A DNA stretch of 44,368 nucleotides from Nanobdellota archaeon (GTDB taxonomy: Archaea > Nanobdellota > Nanobdellia > Woesearchaeales > WJKV01), in assembly GCA_023133595.1 (NCBI GenBank), contig JAGLWF010000003.1, positions 1 to 44,368 of the forward strand. Direction: 5' to 3'. The translations under genes were made by a program, and so were the position numbers. Positions 1 to 8,255 of this stretch are shown here, piece after piece (position 1 is the stretch's first letter; every line of letters begins with the position of its first letter). The notes under the pieces are model-generated. The model was not told the DNA's origin, ran no database searches, and saw only the letters and a program-made list of their open reading frames with translations.

Positions 1-807
1 TGTTTCTTTCTTACGTGATCGTGATGTTTTCTTCTTCGCTGGTTTCTTTTCTTTTGTCTCTTCTGTTGTTTCAGCTTCTTCTTCAATCAGTTCTTCTGTT
101 GGTTCAGCAACAAGTCCAAGATCTTCTTCGTCTACAGTACCTTCAACCTTTGGAAGAGCTGCACCGCCTGCTTTTGCAGCTTCAACCCGCATCTCTGTCT
201 CTGAGATCTCTTCGCCGTGCAGTACAATATTGTCCGGCAATTTTATTGTCGGAGGCATTATCTTGACCTGAACACCGACAACGCCTGATTTCAGCTGCGC
301 GTTTTGTATTGCTTTATCAACATCGTGCTGGGAAGTGCTCCCTGACTTTTTGATATAGCCCTGGAAAAACCGCCACGATTTTGCACGTGAACCTGGAATC
401 CTTCCAGACATATGTATTTCCACACCAAGCGCGCCTGCATTCATCACAGCCTCTAATGTGCTATGGCCAATTCTCTTGAAACGTGCAGTCCCAAATCTTT
501 CCAGAGATCTGACAATCCGTTCGCATACAACGCGAGCGTCAAGCATTGGCGAATCTAATTCACTGATCTCGACCTGCGGATTCTCTAACTTGAAATTTGA
601 CTTTAATGAGCTTGAAAGTCCTCTGATATTCTCACCTTTCTTTCCTACAACTAACCCTGGTTTTGCTGCGAATACAATGACCTTATCTCCTAGCGGAGTC
701 CTTTTTATCTTGGTTTTACTATGACCTGCTCCTGGAACTAGTCCAGTTATAAACTCCTGGACTGTGAATTCTCGCAATTTATCCTTGACAAATTTTCTCT
801 CAATCAT
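1..807 (-). CDS. rpsC: 30S ribosomal protein uS3 (partial, 3' end outside window)
   Basis: Small-subunit head protein that lines the mRNA entry channel. The N-terminus beginning MIERKFVKDKLREF, followed by a KH-domain stretch with VVGKKGENIRGL, identifies archaeal uS3. The ATG at 807 overlaps the uL22 stop by 4 nt (ATGA), so translation is probably coupled. The frame is still open at base 1, giving at least 269 codons. The part read last (about bases 1-160) is a low-complexity tail rich in Glu, Lys, Thr and Ala, a non-conserved extension beyond the usual fold. It is the last gene of the ribosomal operon visible here. Identity is certain; total length is unknown. Confidence 0.96.
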   Translation of the reverse strand, partial: MIERKFVKDKLREFTVQEFITGLVPGAGHSKTKIKRTPLGDKVIVFAAKPGLVVGKKGENIRGLSSSLKSNFKLENPQVEISELDSPMLDARVVCERIVRSLERFGTARFKRIGHSTLEAVMNAGALGVEIHMSGRIPGSRAKSWRFFQGYIKKSGSTSQHDVDKAIQNAQLKSGVVGVQVKIMPPTIKLPDNIVLHGEEISETEMRVEAAKAGGAALPKVEGTVDEEDLGLVAEPTEELIEEEAETTEETKEKKPAKKKTSRSRKKET

Positions 808-1481
808 TTTTCTTCCTTCTTTTCCTCAGGTTTCGCTTCTTTTTCTTCTTTTTTCTCCTCAACCTTTGCTTTTGGCTTTGGTTCTGCTTTTGGTTCTGCC
901 TTTTTCTCTTCAACCTTTACCTCTGGTTTGGATTCAACTTTTGGTTCTGGTTTGATTTCTGGCTTAGGTTCAGGTTTTGCTTCTTTTTCTTCAACTTTTC
1001 TAACATTCTTTGCAACTGGTAATCTTTTCTTCTTTTCTTTTGCTTTCTTCAGACTTTCTCTTAATATGATTTCAACATGAGTACGCTTCATCTCCCTGTT
1101 TCCTTGCCTTCCTCTTCTCATTGGTGTAGAAGCTTTGTGTGCGCAGGTATGGTATATTTCCAGCTTTCCTGTCGCAAGACCTTTGTTCTGCGCATTTGCC
1201 TGAGCATTATCGATCACGCCAAGTATGGTTCTTGCTGCCTTTACTGGATATCTTCCTGGACCGATCTTCTTTTTATGGCCAACATTATCATTAAATCTCT
1301 TGAATGGTACTGCTTCTTTCAATGCAACTACATTAGTAAGGAAAGTTCTGACACGTTCCACTGGTTTCCTGCGGATCTGGGTGCAGATCTCAATAGCATG
1401 TTTTGTCGAGATAGGAAGATCTCTACCAACAGCACATGCCATGTTCTCTTCCACTTTGCAGCTGTAGTTGTATTTTGTCAT
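804..1481 (-). CDS. rplV: 50S ribosomal protein uL22 with long charged C-terminal tail
   Basis: Large-subunit protein at the peptide exit tunnel. Residues 1-144 form the archaeal/eukaryotic type L22 core, including CAHKASTPMRRGRQG near 113-127 and the final strand MKRTHVEIIL. Residues 145-225 form a tail of Lys/Glu/Pro/Ala repeats (KPEPKPEIKPEPK-like), far longer than the usual archaeal protein of about 150-155 aa. The tail is presumably disordered and solvent exposed. The gene starts 2 nt after uS19 stops and overlaps uS3 by 4 nt. Identity is certain; the tail has no assigned role. Confidence 0.97.
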   Translation of the reverse strand: MTKYNYSCKVEENMACAVGRDLPISTKHAIEICTQIRRKPVERVRTFLTNVVALKEAVPFKRFNDNVGHKKKIGPGRYPVKAARTILGVIDNAQANAQNKGLATGKLEIYHTCAHKASTPMRRGRQGNREMKRTHVEIILRESLKKAKEKKKRLPVAKNVRKVEEKEAKPEPKPEIKPEPKVESKPEVKVEEKKAEPKAEPKPKAKVEEKKEEKEAKPEEKKEEK

Positions 1482-1483
1482 TT

Positions 1484-1864
1484 TTATCTTACTGAAATTG
1501 AAGAGGTTGATTTTGTAGCTCCAATACCAGGAGCGCTATGCGTAACTCTCTTTCTTGTGAATACCAATTCTCCTAATCTATGTCCGATCATCTCTGGAAG
1601 TATGTAAATTTCATCAAAGGTATTTCCACGATGGACGCCTATTGTCAATCCTACCATCTCTGGAAGGACAACCATGTTACGAGCATGAGTCTTTAATTTT
1701 TTCTTGCCAGCTCTTATCTTTTGCATCAGATTTTCTTCTGGTTTTGTAAAGCCTCGCTTTAATGAACGTCTGTTTCTGCTATTAGTAAGTTCAGCAAACT
1801 CTGTGATTGATAATTTTTTCAATTCTTCCAATGTTTTGCCTTTGTATGTGAATTCTTTTGCCAT
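1484..1864 (-). CDS. rpsS: 30S ribosomal protein uS19
   Basis: Head protein of the small subunit that binds 16S rRNA together with uS13. The sequence contains the archaeal S19 signature, with KTHARNMVVLPEMVGLTIGV near residues 57-76 and LPEMIGHRLGEL further on. Length (126 aa) is slightly below the usual archaeal 130-150 aa. It lies 11 nt downstream of uL2 and 2 nt upstream of uL22 in the standard archaeal S10-spc order. Nothing unusual was seen. Confidence 0.97.
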   Translation of the reverse strand: MAKEFTYKGKTLEELKKLSITEFAELTNSRNRRSLKRGFTKPEENLMQKIRAGKKKLKTHARNMVVLPEMVGLTIGVHRGNTFDEIYILPEMIGHRLGELVFTRKRVTHSAPGIGATKSTSSISVR

Positions 1865-1875
1865 TTTTTATCGTC

Positions 1876-2592
1876 TTATTTACCTTTTCTCCTACCTGTC
1901 CTTCTCGGAGCTATCTTACCAACTTTTCTTCCACGTGGCGCTCTTCTAGCTGTCTGGGTTGGTTTACCCTTATGATGCGAAGAACCTCCACCAAATGGGT
2001 GGTCTACTGCATTCATAGATACCCCTGAAACACGAGGATATAATTTACTTCTTGCTCTGTGAGCATGGAATCGTTTTCCTGCCTTAAGCATAGGTTTTTC
2101 CAATCTTCCGCCGCCAGCAACAACACCAATGCTTGCCCGGCATCTTGGATCTATTGTTTTTCTTTTTTTGGAAGGCAGTTGTACAACAACACCTTCTGGT
2201 GTTTTCATGATGATTCTTGCTGAACCACCCGAGGAACGTACTAATTTCCCGCCATCTCCTGGCGAAAGTTCAATATTATAGATCAAGGTTCCTTCTGGCA
2301 GTGAACCAAGAGGTGCTGTGCTTCCTGAATCAGAACTGATCTCTGTACCGTATTGTATGCTAGCGCCAACACAAAGATTTTCTGGCGCAACAACATGTGC
2401 AACAGTCTTATCTTCAAACCGAAGTTTTACCAATGGAGCAGAATGCCCAGGACAATGTATGATATCTATAACTTTTGCAGTTCTTGTTTCTTCTGAGACA
2501 GGAATATGTTTTGAAGGAGCTTTAAATTTAAAGCCGTGCGCTTTGAACTTTGGACTCCGTCCTCTTTGTCTGATTATTGGTCGCTTTCCCAT
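1876..2592 (-). CDS. rplB: 50S ribosomal protein uL2
   Basis: Universal large-subunit protein next to the peptidyl-transferase centre. Its C-terminal region contains the conserved VSMNAVDHPFGGGSSHHKGK stretch (about residues 190-209), which includes the invariant His-rich loop. Length (238 aa) matches archaeal L2. The start ATG lies 1 nt after the uL23 stop codon, so the two genes are tightly coupled. The basic C-terminus ends in a Gly/Arg/Lys-rich segment. No anomalies. Confidence 0.98.
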   Translation of the reverse strand: MGKRPIIRQRGRSPKFKAHGFKFKAPSKHIPVSEETRTAKVIDIIHCPGHSAPLVKLRFEDKTVAHVVAPENLCVGASIQYGTEISSDSGSTAPLGSLPEGTLIYNIELSPGDGGKLVRSSGGSARIIMKTPEGVVVQLPSKKRKTIDPRCRASIGVVAGGGRLEKPMLKAGKRFHAHRARSKLYPRVSGVSMNAVDHPFGGGSSHHKGKPTQTARRAPRGRKVGKIAPRRTGRRKGK

Positions 2593-2593
2593 C

Positions 2594-3046
2594 TTAGATC
2601 ATACCTAAATCTGTTGCAATATCAATCGCAGGTGTTTCAAATGAAAATTTAACATAAGCACGCTTCTGTCCTTTCATAGTATTCAACATGTTGACTGAAG
2701 CAACTTTTACCTTGAATATTGTTTCAATGGCTTTCTTTACATCCTGTTTATTCGCACGTCTGTTGACAACAAACAATAATTTGTTCTCTCCTTCCATCAA
2801 ACGCACTCCTTTTTCTGTTGATAATGGAAACAGGACAACTTCATGCGGACCAAGAATTTTTGCTTTCTTAGCTCTCTTTCTTTTTCGCTTGCCTTTCTGC
2901 GGCAGTTTCTTCTTCGTGCGTGTTTCTCTTGTTTTGATCAGACCAACTTTCTTACTCGGCAGTTTCTTTTTCGGTTTAGGAACTATGATTTTCTTTTTCC
3001 GTACTTTCTTCTTTTTCTCTGTTCCTTTTTGTTTTGCTTCTTCCAT
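2594..3046 (-). CDS. rplW: 50S ribosomal protein uL23 with Lys-rich N-terminal extension
   Basis: Exit-tunnel protein that forms the docking site for SRP and translocon. The core starts near residue 68 and ends with a typical L23 fold including NRRANKQDVKKAIE. Residues 1-66 are an extremely basic extension of Lys/Arg/Pro/Thr, absent from most archaeal L23 proteins (about 80-90 aa) but reminiscent of the N-terminal extension of eukaryotic L23a. The gene starts 1 nt after uL4 and ends 1 nt before uL2. Identity is secure from sequence and position; the extension could contact rRNA, which is inference. Confidence 0.95.
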   Translation of the reverse strand: MEEAKQKGTEKKKKVRKKKIIVPKPKKKLPSKKVGLIKTRETRTKKKLPQKGKRKRKRAKKAKILGPHEVVLFPLSTEKGVRLMEGENKLLFVVNRRANKQDVKKAIETIFKVKVASVNMLNTMKGQKRAYVKFSFETPAIDIATDLGMI

Positions 3047-3047
3047 T

Positions 3048-3854
3048 TTACATGAATAATTTCTCTTTTTCTAGCATATCAATTGCCGAGGCGCTCCATA
3101 AAGTCAATCTTCCAGGAGCTCCGCCTGGTGCTAATCTTTCTGCATTCAATGATTTAATATTTACAATATCAATACCTGCAAGATTCTTGCACGCTTTTGA
3201 TAATTTGCATGTCTTTGAGACAACAATCAGCGGACCTGTCTTTGTCTTATACTTCCGTCCTCGCAGTTTTCCTATCCCTGCACGAACTTTTCGTACTGTG
3301 CAACGTTTTAGTTCATTCGCAAGGCCTAATTTTGATAGGATCTCGTTAAGTTTCTTTGTTTTATCTAATGATTCAAACGAATTGTCAAGTATGATCGGAT
3401 AATTTTCAGGAACTTTGTGCCCCCTTCCTGCCACAATGTTTGCATCAGCAGTTGCTGAGATTGCAGAACGTATTGCTTTTCTGTTTTCTTTTTTGTTGAT
3501 ATGCTCTTCCCATTTCTTTTCTGCTTTTGGAGGATGCGCACGTCTACCGCCTACTGTTCCAGGCATGAATGCACCGACCCACATGAAGTGTGTCCCTCTT
3601 CGCCATAAAATCTTACGTGGAACTCTGCTGATTCCGTGGCCGTAACTGCCTCTGTACTGTCTCCTTCGTCTTGAAAGTTCTGCTGATGCTTTTTTACCTG
3701 CTTTTGGGTCTGCACCGTAAGGTTGCCTCCGTTTTGATTGCAGTGCCAACACTGCCCTCTGGATAATGTCCTCTCTTACTTTTTCATTGAACTGTCTAGG
3801 CAATTCTTTATCAGTCTTCTTCTGCCCATTTGTATCAAATATTATTGCTTTCAT
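3048..3854 (-). CDS. rpl4: 50S ribosomal protein uL4
   Basis: Large-subunit protein whose extended loop reaches into the exit tunnel. Recognisable by PYGADPKAGKKASAELSRRR and then GHGISRVPRKILWRRG, the archaeal/eukaryotic L4 loop, around residues 45-85, and by the C-terminal LAPGGAPGRLTLW. Length (268 aa) is normal. The start codon overlaps the uL3 stop by 4 nt. In bacteria uL4 represses its own operon through a leader RNA; here the operon also has a long leader, but any such regulation is only a hypothesis. Confidence 0.97.
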   Translation of the reverse strand: MKAIIFDTNGQKKTDKELPRQFNEKVREDIIQRAVLALQSKRRQPYGADPKAGKKASAELSRRRRQYRGSYGHGISRVPRKILWRRGTHFMWVGAFMPGTVGGRRAHPPKAEKKWEEHINKKENRKAIRSAISATADANIVAGRGHKVPENYPIILDNSFESLDKTKKLNEILSKLGLANELKRCTVRKVRAGIGKLRGRKYKTKTGPLIVVSKTCKLSKACKNLAGIDIVNIKSLNAERLAPGGAPGRLTLWSASAIDMLEKEKLFM

Positions 3855-4798
3855 TTTAGTGTTGGTGCAGGAACCTCTTTCCTCTTATTAGGTCGCACTG
3901 CTGTGATAAGCTTGATCAGTCTTTTTTTAGGACCAGGGATACTTCCTTTGATCAATAGATAAGGATTCTTGACACGGCCGTAATGCCCCACAGGCTCAAG
4001 TTCTGGCTGTGTTTCTATCTTTACTAGCCATTTGTTATAATCTGTACGAGTATGATATCCCATTCTTCCAGCATGAGCAACACGATACATGATGTGCTGT
4101 TGTGCTTTCCATGGACCAAGAGAACCAGGCGTTCGGATACTTTTCTCTGATTTTGCAAACTTTCTTTTGATACCGAAACGTTTGATAGCTCCTGCAAAAC
4201 CTTTTCCAGTTGTTATTGCGTGAGCATCTAGTAATTGTCCTGCTTTCAGAACATCGTGGACATTTATCTCCTTGTCAAGATGTTCTTTGATATATGTTAA
4301 TTGATCTTCCTTTTTTCCAGAAAGAACAACTTCGAATATCTCTGGTTTTTTCTTTCCAATACCTGTAAGCTTTGGCTGAGTATAAACATTCAATCTGATC
4401 TCTGCAAATTCATCCACAGATTCTGGTAATTTGTGTGTTTTCTTTGATTTTGGCACTCTTCTTAGGATCTCTTTATCCATCTTAGGGTTTAAGCACTCCT
4501 TTGCCAATCTTAGATTGTTGATATTTGTCTTTTTGTAGAATCGTGCAGAATAAATCTTCAATGCCGGACATTCGATGATAGTACAAGGAACAGAAAGATT
4601 TTCGCCGTATGAGGGAGATGTTTTTTTGGTATTCAAATAAAACACAGATGTCATCCCCACCTTATAGCCTGCAAAACCACAGAGGTTGACTTCTGGTTTA
4701 TTGTCATTCCAAGCCCTGATTCGAGCATGTTCTCTCTTGGATCTTTTTCTTGGCCAAAATTGCATTGACCCTGATCGTGGAAATCGTTTGGTTGGCAT
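3851..4798 (-). CDS. rplC: 50S ribosomal protein uL3
   Basis: First confirmed gene of the ribosomal operon; an early assembly protein near the peptidyl-transferase centre. Signature segments include an N-terminal FPRSGSMQFWPRKRSKREHA, HAITTGKGFAGAIKRFG and the C-terminal GSIPGPKKRLIKL. Length is 315 aa against about 340 in many archaea. No Shine-Dalgarno sequence is visible before the ATG at 4798, although the gene sits about 230 nt from the predicted transcription start. That supports either leader-dependent initiation or coupling to the small reading frame ending 12 nt upstream. Confidence 0.97.
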   Translation of the reverse strand: MPTKRFPRSGSMQFWPRKRSKREHARIRAWNDNKPEVNLCGFAGYKVGMTSVFYLNTKKTSPSYGENLSVPCTIIECPALKIYSARFYKKTNINNLRLAKECLNPKMDKEILRRVPKSKKTHKLPESVDEFAEIRLNVYTQPKLTGIGKKKPEIFEVVLSGKKEDQLTYIKEHLDKEINVHDVLKAGQLLDAHAITTGKGFAGAIKRFGIKRKFAKSEKSIRTPGSLGPWKAQQHIMYRVAHAGRMGYHTRTDYNKWLVKIETQPELEPVGHYGRVKNPYLLIKGSIPGPKKRLIKLITAVRPNKRKEVPAPTLK

Positions 4799-5029
4799 TT
4801 TTTTCGGTTTTTATTCATCTATATTGGATTTTGCAGGATAATTTCCTGTTTTTTCTATTGAAAAAGATAAATACTTCTGGATATCCATAAAATTCCCCAA
4901 AAAATTGGTTTTAGAAGATTCGTACCAATTTCCAAAGCTTTTCGCTTCAGAGCGGGCATTATTATGATCCTTTCTGAAATTTACCCCATTTAAACCCCTC
5001 ATTTCTGATTTAGATGGATTATTCTTAAT
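4799..5029 (-). promoter_or_regulatory. long, potentially structured leader of the ribosomal protein operon
   Basis: About 230 nt lie between the predicted start of transcription (near 5029) and uL3. This is striking in a window where most first genes have leaders of 0-50 nt. Three local inverted repeats are visible: CGCT/AGCG around a 4-nt loop (4943-4954), AAATTGG/CCAATTT (4902-4908 with 4925-4931) and CAGGA/TCCTG around a 5-nt loop (4834-4848). This suggests a structured RNA leader, possibly autoregulatory. That is inference from layout and short stems only. Confidence 0.4.
4811..5002 (-). CDS. possible 63-aa leader reading frame before uL3 (doubtful)
   Basis: An ATG-initiated frame of 63 codons starts about 27 nt downstream of the predicted transcription start and ends 12 nt before the uL3 start. 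The predicted peptide is polar (rich in Asn, Ser, Lys, Phe) and matches no family I recognise. No Shine-Dalgarno site precedes it. The same bases can form three hairpins, so the region may act as RNA rather than as a gene. If translated, its stop close to uL3 would allow reinitiation. Low confidence. Confidence 0.22.
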   Translation of the reverse strand: MRGLNGVNFRKDHNNARSEAKSFGNWYESSKTNFLGNFMDIQKYLSFSIEKTGNYPAKSNIDE

Positions 5030-5051
5030 GGCATATAGAATTTTGACGCTT

Positions 5052-5059
5052 TTTATAAA
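5052..5059 (-). promoter_or_regulatory. TATA box of the ribosomal protein operon
   Basis: Palindromic TTTATAAA preceded on the minus strand by GAAACC, a purine-rich BRE-like stretch. It lies in the gap between the PolX stop (5094) and uL3. By the 26-27 nt rule seen at other genes here, transcription should start near 5029. Confidence 0.65.
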
Positions 5060-5093
5060 GGTTTCTATGAAATCGTGATAAGTCTTAAATATG

Positions 5094-6797
5094 TCATCTA
5101 GCCCATTTCTTGAGCCTTTCTATAGTCATTGTGTTAAGAAGATTCCCTTTGCTGCACCAGCCTCTTCGTGCCAGGCCAATGCCAGAAGCCATAAAACGGA
5201 CATGGTCCACAGAATGAGCGTCTGTGCCTATGGCAAGCATGACTTTAGCATCCACAGCTTCTTTGATATGGAAAGTGCCCAGATCCATTCTTGTTGGAAA
5301 ACAGTTGATTTCAAGTGCTGTCTTGCTTGATTTTGCCGCATCCAGTATATTGTCAAAGTTCAGGCTGTATGGAGCTCTCTTTCCAATCAAGACTCCTGTT
5401 GGATGCCCTATTATATCTATATTAGGATTCTCCATTGCTTTGATTATCCTCTTTGTATTATTGCTTCTGAAGCCGCTGTGCACAGCTGCAACCACAATAT
5501 CAAGCTGTTTCAGGATTTTATCTGAAATATCAGGGTTTCCATCCGCCTTGATATTGACCTCACAGCCAGATAAGATGCGGATGCCTGGCACCTGCCTGTT
5601 GATCTTCTTTATCTCAGCCACCTGTTTCAGAAGACGTTTGCTGTCTAATGCTTTTGCTATCTTCAAGCTGCCAGTATGTTCTGTGATCGCAATATATTTG
5701 TATCCTGCTTTTTTGTAGGCCTGTGCCATCTCTTTTATTGTATTAGTGCCATCACTCCATTTTGAATGTACATGAAGGTCGCCTTTGATATCTTTTGGAT
5801 TTACTAAAGTTGGCAGTTTCTTCTTTTGCGCTGCTTCAATCTCTCCAGTATCCTCTCTTAATTCCGGCGGCGGACACTGCATTCCTAATTTTCTATAGAT
5901 TTCTTCTTCTGTTCTGGATGCAATCACTTTCTTTCCCTTGAACAAACCATATTCACTTAGTTTGTAACCTTTCTTCATAGCTATCTTCCGGACTGCGATA
6001 CTGTGAGCTTTGCTTCCTGTAAAATATTGTAGAGCAGAACCATAAATGTTCAAAGGAATGACGCGAATATCTACCTGGATACCTGTTTCAAGGCGCACGC
6101 TAGATCTGGTTGCTCCCTTTGCAATAACTCTTTTCACACCTTTGAATTTAGTAAAACTGTCCATTACGACTTTTGGATTTTTTGTGGCTACAAGAATGTC
6201 AACGTCACCAACAGTCTCTTTCATCCTTCGCACTGAACCAGCAACATCAATCTTCTGCACTTGTTTTAATTGTTTTAATTGTTTGACCAGATCAGATACA
6301 ATTGGAAAAATATAACCTATCGGCATTCTTTTCTTTGTTTTCTTGACAAAACTCATGCTTTCAAGCATACGTTCTTCAGATTTTTCACCAAAACCAGCAA
6401 TCCTCCTTATTTTCTTTTGTTTTATTGCTTTTTTCAGATCAGCAACAGATTTAACTTTTAGTTTCTTATACAATTTCTGTACTTTCTTCACACCCATCCC
6501 CTCAATAGCAGTTAGTTCATCAATATCAACAGGCAGTTCCTTTTTTTCTTTCTCCAGATATTTTATTTTTCCAGTTTTCAAAAATTCTTCAATTTTCTCT
6601 GCAATACTTTGTCCGACTCCAGAAATCTTTTTCAATCCCTTTAAGCCTTCTTCTTTATAGATAGAAGAGACATCTTTTGATAATGATTCTATTGCCATAG
6701 CAGCTTTTTTGTATGCGTATGGTTTGAATTTCACATCACGTAGTTCTAGAAGATCTCCAATCTCACGTAGTAGTTTGGCTACTTGCTTGTTTTTCAT
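5094..6797 (-). CDS. polX: family X DNA polymerase with C-terminal PHP phosphoesterase domain
   Basis: Gap-filling repair polymerase with an associated metal-dependent PHP nuclease/phosphatase domain. Order: N-terminal 8-kDa-like and helix-hairpin-helix region (residues 1-150, with ISGVGQSIAEKI near 58-69 and IEGMGVKKV near 98-106). The polymerase palm follows, with GSVRR (187-191), catalytic GDVDIL (197-202) and VDIRV (242-246). The PHP domain has GDLHVHSKWSDG (339-350), TEHTG (372-376), HS (440-441), GHPTG (464-468) and TDAH (525-528), so its metal ligands look intact. Length 567 aa is typical of bacterial/archaeal PolX. Its start overlaps the end of the primase by 35 nt, so the two are probably co-transcribed and coupled. 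Confidence 0.95.
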   Translation of the reverse strand: MKNKQVAKLLREIGDLLELRDVKFKPYAYKKAAMAIESLSKDVSSIYKEEGLKGLKKISGVGQSIAEKIEEFLKTGKIKYLEKEKKELPVDIDELTAIEGMGVKKVQKLYKKLKVKSVADLKKAIKQKKIRRIAGFGEKSEERMLESMSFVKKTKKRMPIGYIFPIVSDLVKQLKQLKQVQKIDVAGSVRRMKETVGDVDILVATKNPKVVMDSFTKFKGVKRVIAKGATRSSVRLETGIQVDIRVIPLNIYGSALQYFTGSKAHSIAVRKIAMKKGYKLSEYGLFKGKKVIASRTEEEIYRKLGMQCPPPELREDTGEIEAAQKKKLPTLVNPKDIKGDLHVHSKWSDGTNTIKEMAQAYKKAGYKYIAITEHTGSLKIAKALDSKRLLKQVAEIKKINRQVPGIRILSGCEVNIKADGNPDISDKILKQLDIVVAAVHSGFRSNNTKRIIKAMENPNIDIIGHPTGVLIGKRAPYSLNFDNILDAAKSSKTALEINCFPTRMDLGTFHIKEAVDAKVMLAIGTDAHSVDHVRFMASGIGLARRGWCSKGNLLNTMTIERLKKWAR

Positions 6798-8220
6798 CTT
6801 CAGCTCTTTTTTGCGCTTCTTCCTTCTTTCTAAGCATCCCTTCTTTAAATGCTTTTTGCCGCTCCCTGGTTTCTCTTCTCTTTTGTTTTTCTTCTTCTGT
6901 TAGTTTCCTGCCTTTACTTCCCTGCTGATTGACTTTAGACTGCATTCTTTGCCTTGCTCGGGCATAGTTTACAGGATTCTTTATTCGTGCGCAGAGAGAA
7001 TCTGGGAAACATACATTGAAATCCTTGTAATATCCTTGATGGTCACAGTTTGGAGGAAGTATCTGTTCACGCTTCTGTCCTGCATACCTGACGTGCTTCT
7101 TGATTTTTCCTTCTGTCAATGAGCGGGCATTGAGTTTATCCCACCCTACCATTCTATACTCTATCTGCTCCTTGCTCCAGCCGCAGCACGTGAGGAAATT
7201 GATCAAGGCAAACATTGACCTCTGTCTTCCATCTGTCAATCCTTCGAATATTTTTTTGATGCACGGCGGAAACATTATCTCAGGAACAGCTTCAGTAGAA
7301 ATCTGGAATTCCTTTTTTTCTTCATAAGATTTCTCTTCTTTTTCAACTATTTTTTTGTTCTGGTCAAATTCAACTGCCTGCCAGAATAAACTATTTGCAC
7401 TATTTGGTTCTACATCTCGAACAATGAATTTTCTCTCAACTTTCACATTCTCTGGTTTTGTTTTTTCCAGAGAAAAAGTCAGAATTTCTTTTGGATCTAT
7501 TGGAATAGAAACAAGACCTATTTTTTGATTTATTGTATAAGGGGCACGAATTAAATGACGAGAAGAGATTGCGACTGAATCAATTTGCCCTATAAATTTT
7601 ATTATCTTATATGGCGCAAATATATTTTGTTCAAATATATCCTCTTTTCCTGTTTTCTCTTGAATCTCTTCAAGAGAATATCGTTTTAATAGTTCTTTTG
7701 ATAAATGATCTTTAATCATTTCTGAAAGATATTCTGCAACAATACGTGCAGCTTCTGGAAACATTTTTCTTGTTTCTTTCCCTGCAATTGTTTCTGGAAA
7801 AGATTCAAAAGGTACAAAGATGTGAAAACCTGCTCTGCCTGAGAATTTTATTGTGAATGACACGTGATAGAAATTAAGTGCTTTGCAGAGGAGGTCTGCC
7901 GCAACTCTTGAAAATTCCAGAGCCTCACAATCAATATCTAGTATCAGGTCCCATCCGATCCTGTTTGCATCTAAATCCTCGCGTTTCATGCTTGGTCTTA
8001 GATCAAGAGGATGTCTCCATCTCTCCATTGAAATGTCCAATGCAATTATCCCTTGTTTTATCAGTTGAATTATATCATTTGGATACTGGAAGATGTCTGG
8101 CCTTGCACGATAGGCGCCGTTCAAGTAACGGGCGCCGATCTCTCTATCCTCTGCAGATTCAACTATTGCTTCCTGGACATCCTTACGAGAATAGTATTTT
8201 AGTATCTCCTTAAATTCCAT
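6763..8220 (-). CDS. single-chain DNA primase: PriS catalytic domain fused to PriL-type Fe-S domain
   Basis: Makes RNA/DNA primers for replication. The N-terminal part (about 1-260) is an archaeo-eukaryotic primase. It has catalytic D95-x-D97 in LILDID, SGRAGFH ending at His133, and the third motif with D214 followed by SRHLIRAP (220-227). The C-terminal part (about 312-420) resembles the PriL iron-sulfur domain, with PPC (Cys320), Cys392, Cys404 and Cys410 as likely 4Fe-4S ligands. Most archaea encode PriS and PriL separately; a fused form is known from Nanoarchaeum. Residues 425-485 are a charged Lys/Glu/Arg tail. ATG 8220 was chosen because AGGAGGGG lies just upstream and the TATA box at 8256-8263 predicts a start near 8233. 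An in-frame ATG at 8250 would lie outside that transcript. Confidence 0.9.
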   Translation of the reverse strand: MEFKEILKYYSRKDVQEAIVESAEDREIGARYLNGAYRARPDIFQYPNDIIQLIKQGIIALDISMERWRHPLDLRPSMKREDLDANRIGWDLILDIDCEALEFSRVAADLLCKALNFYHVSFTIKFSGRAGFHIFVPFESFPETIAGKETRKMFPEAARIVAEYLSEMIKDHLSKELLKRYSLEEIQEKTGKEDIFEQNIFAPYKIIKFIGQIDSVAISSRHLIRAPYTINQKIGLVSIPIDPKEILTFSLEKTKPENVKVERKFIVRDVEPNSANSLFWQAVEFDQNKKIVEKEEKSYEEKKEFQISTEAVPEIMFPPCIKKIFEGLTDGRQRSMFALINFLTCCGWSKEQIEYRMVGWDKLNARSLTEGKIKKHVRYAGQKREQILPPNCDHQGYYKDFNVCFPDSLCARIKNPVNYARARQRMQSKVNQQGSKGRKLTEEEKQKRRETRERQKAFKEGMLRKKEEAQKRAEDEKQASSQTTT

Positions 8221-8255
8221 CAATTCCCCTCCTGATTGAAAAGATAGCACTGAAA

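Noticed and set aside
1077-1607. Open frames on the plus strand across the ribosomal operon
   Set aside because: They lie antisense to uL22 and uS19, which are certain, and show no protein-like pattern.
5091-5718. Plus-strand frames inside polX
   Set aside because: They are antisense to intact PolX/PHP motifs and lack start signals.
8220-8250. Upstream in-frame ATG of the primase at 8250
   Set aside because: The Shine-Dalgarno site and TATA position favour ATG 8220; the upstream ATG would precede the predicted transcript start.
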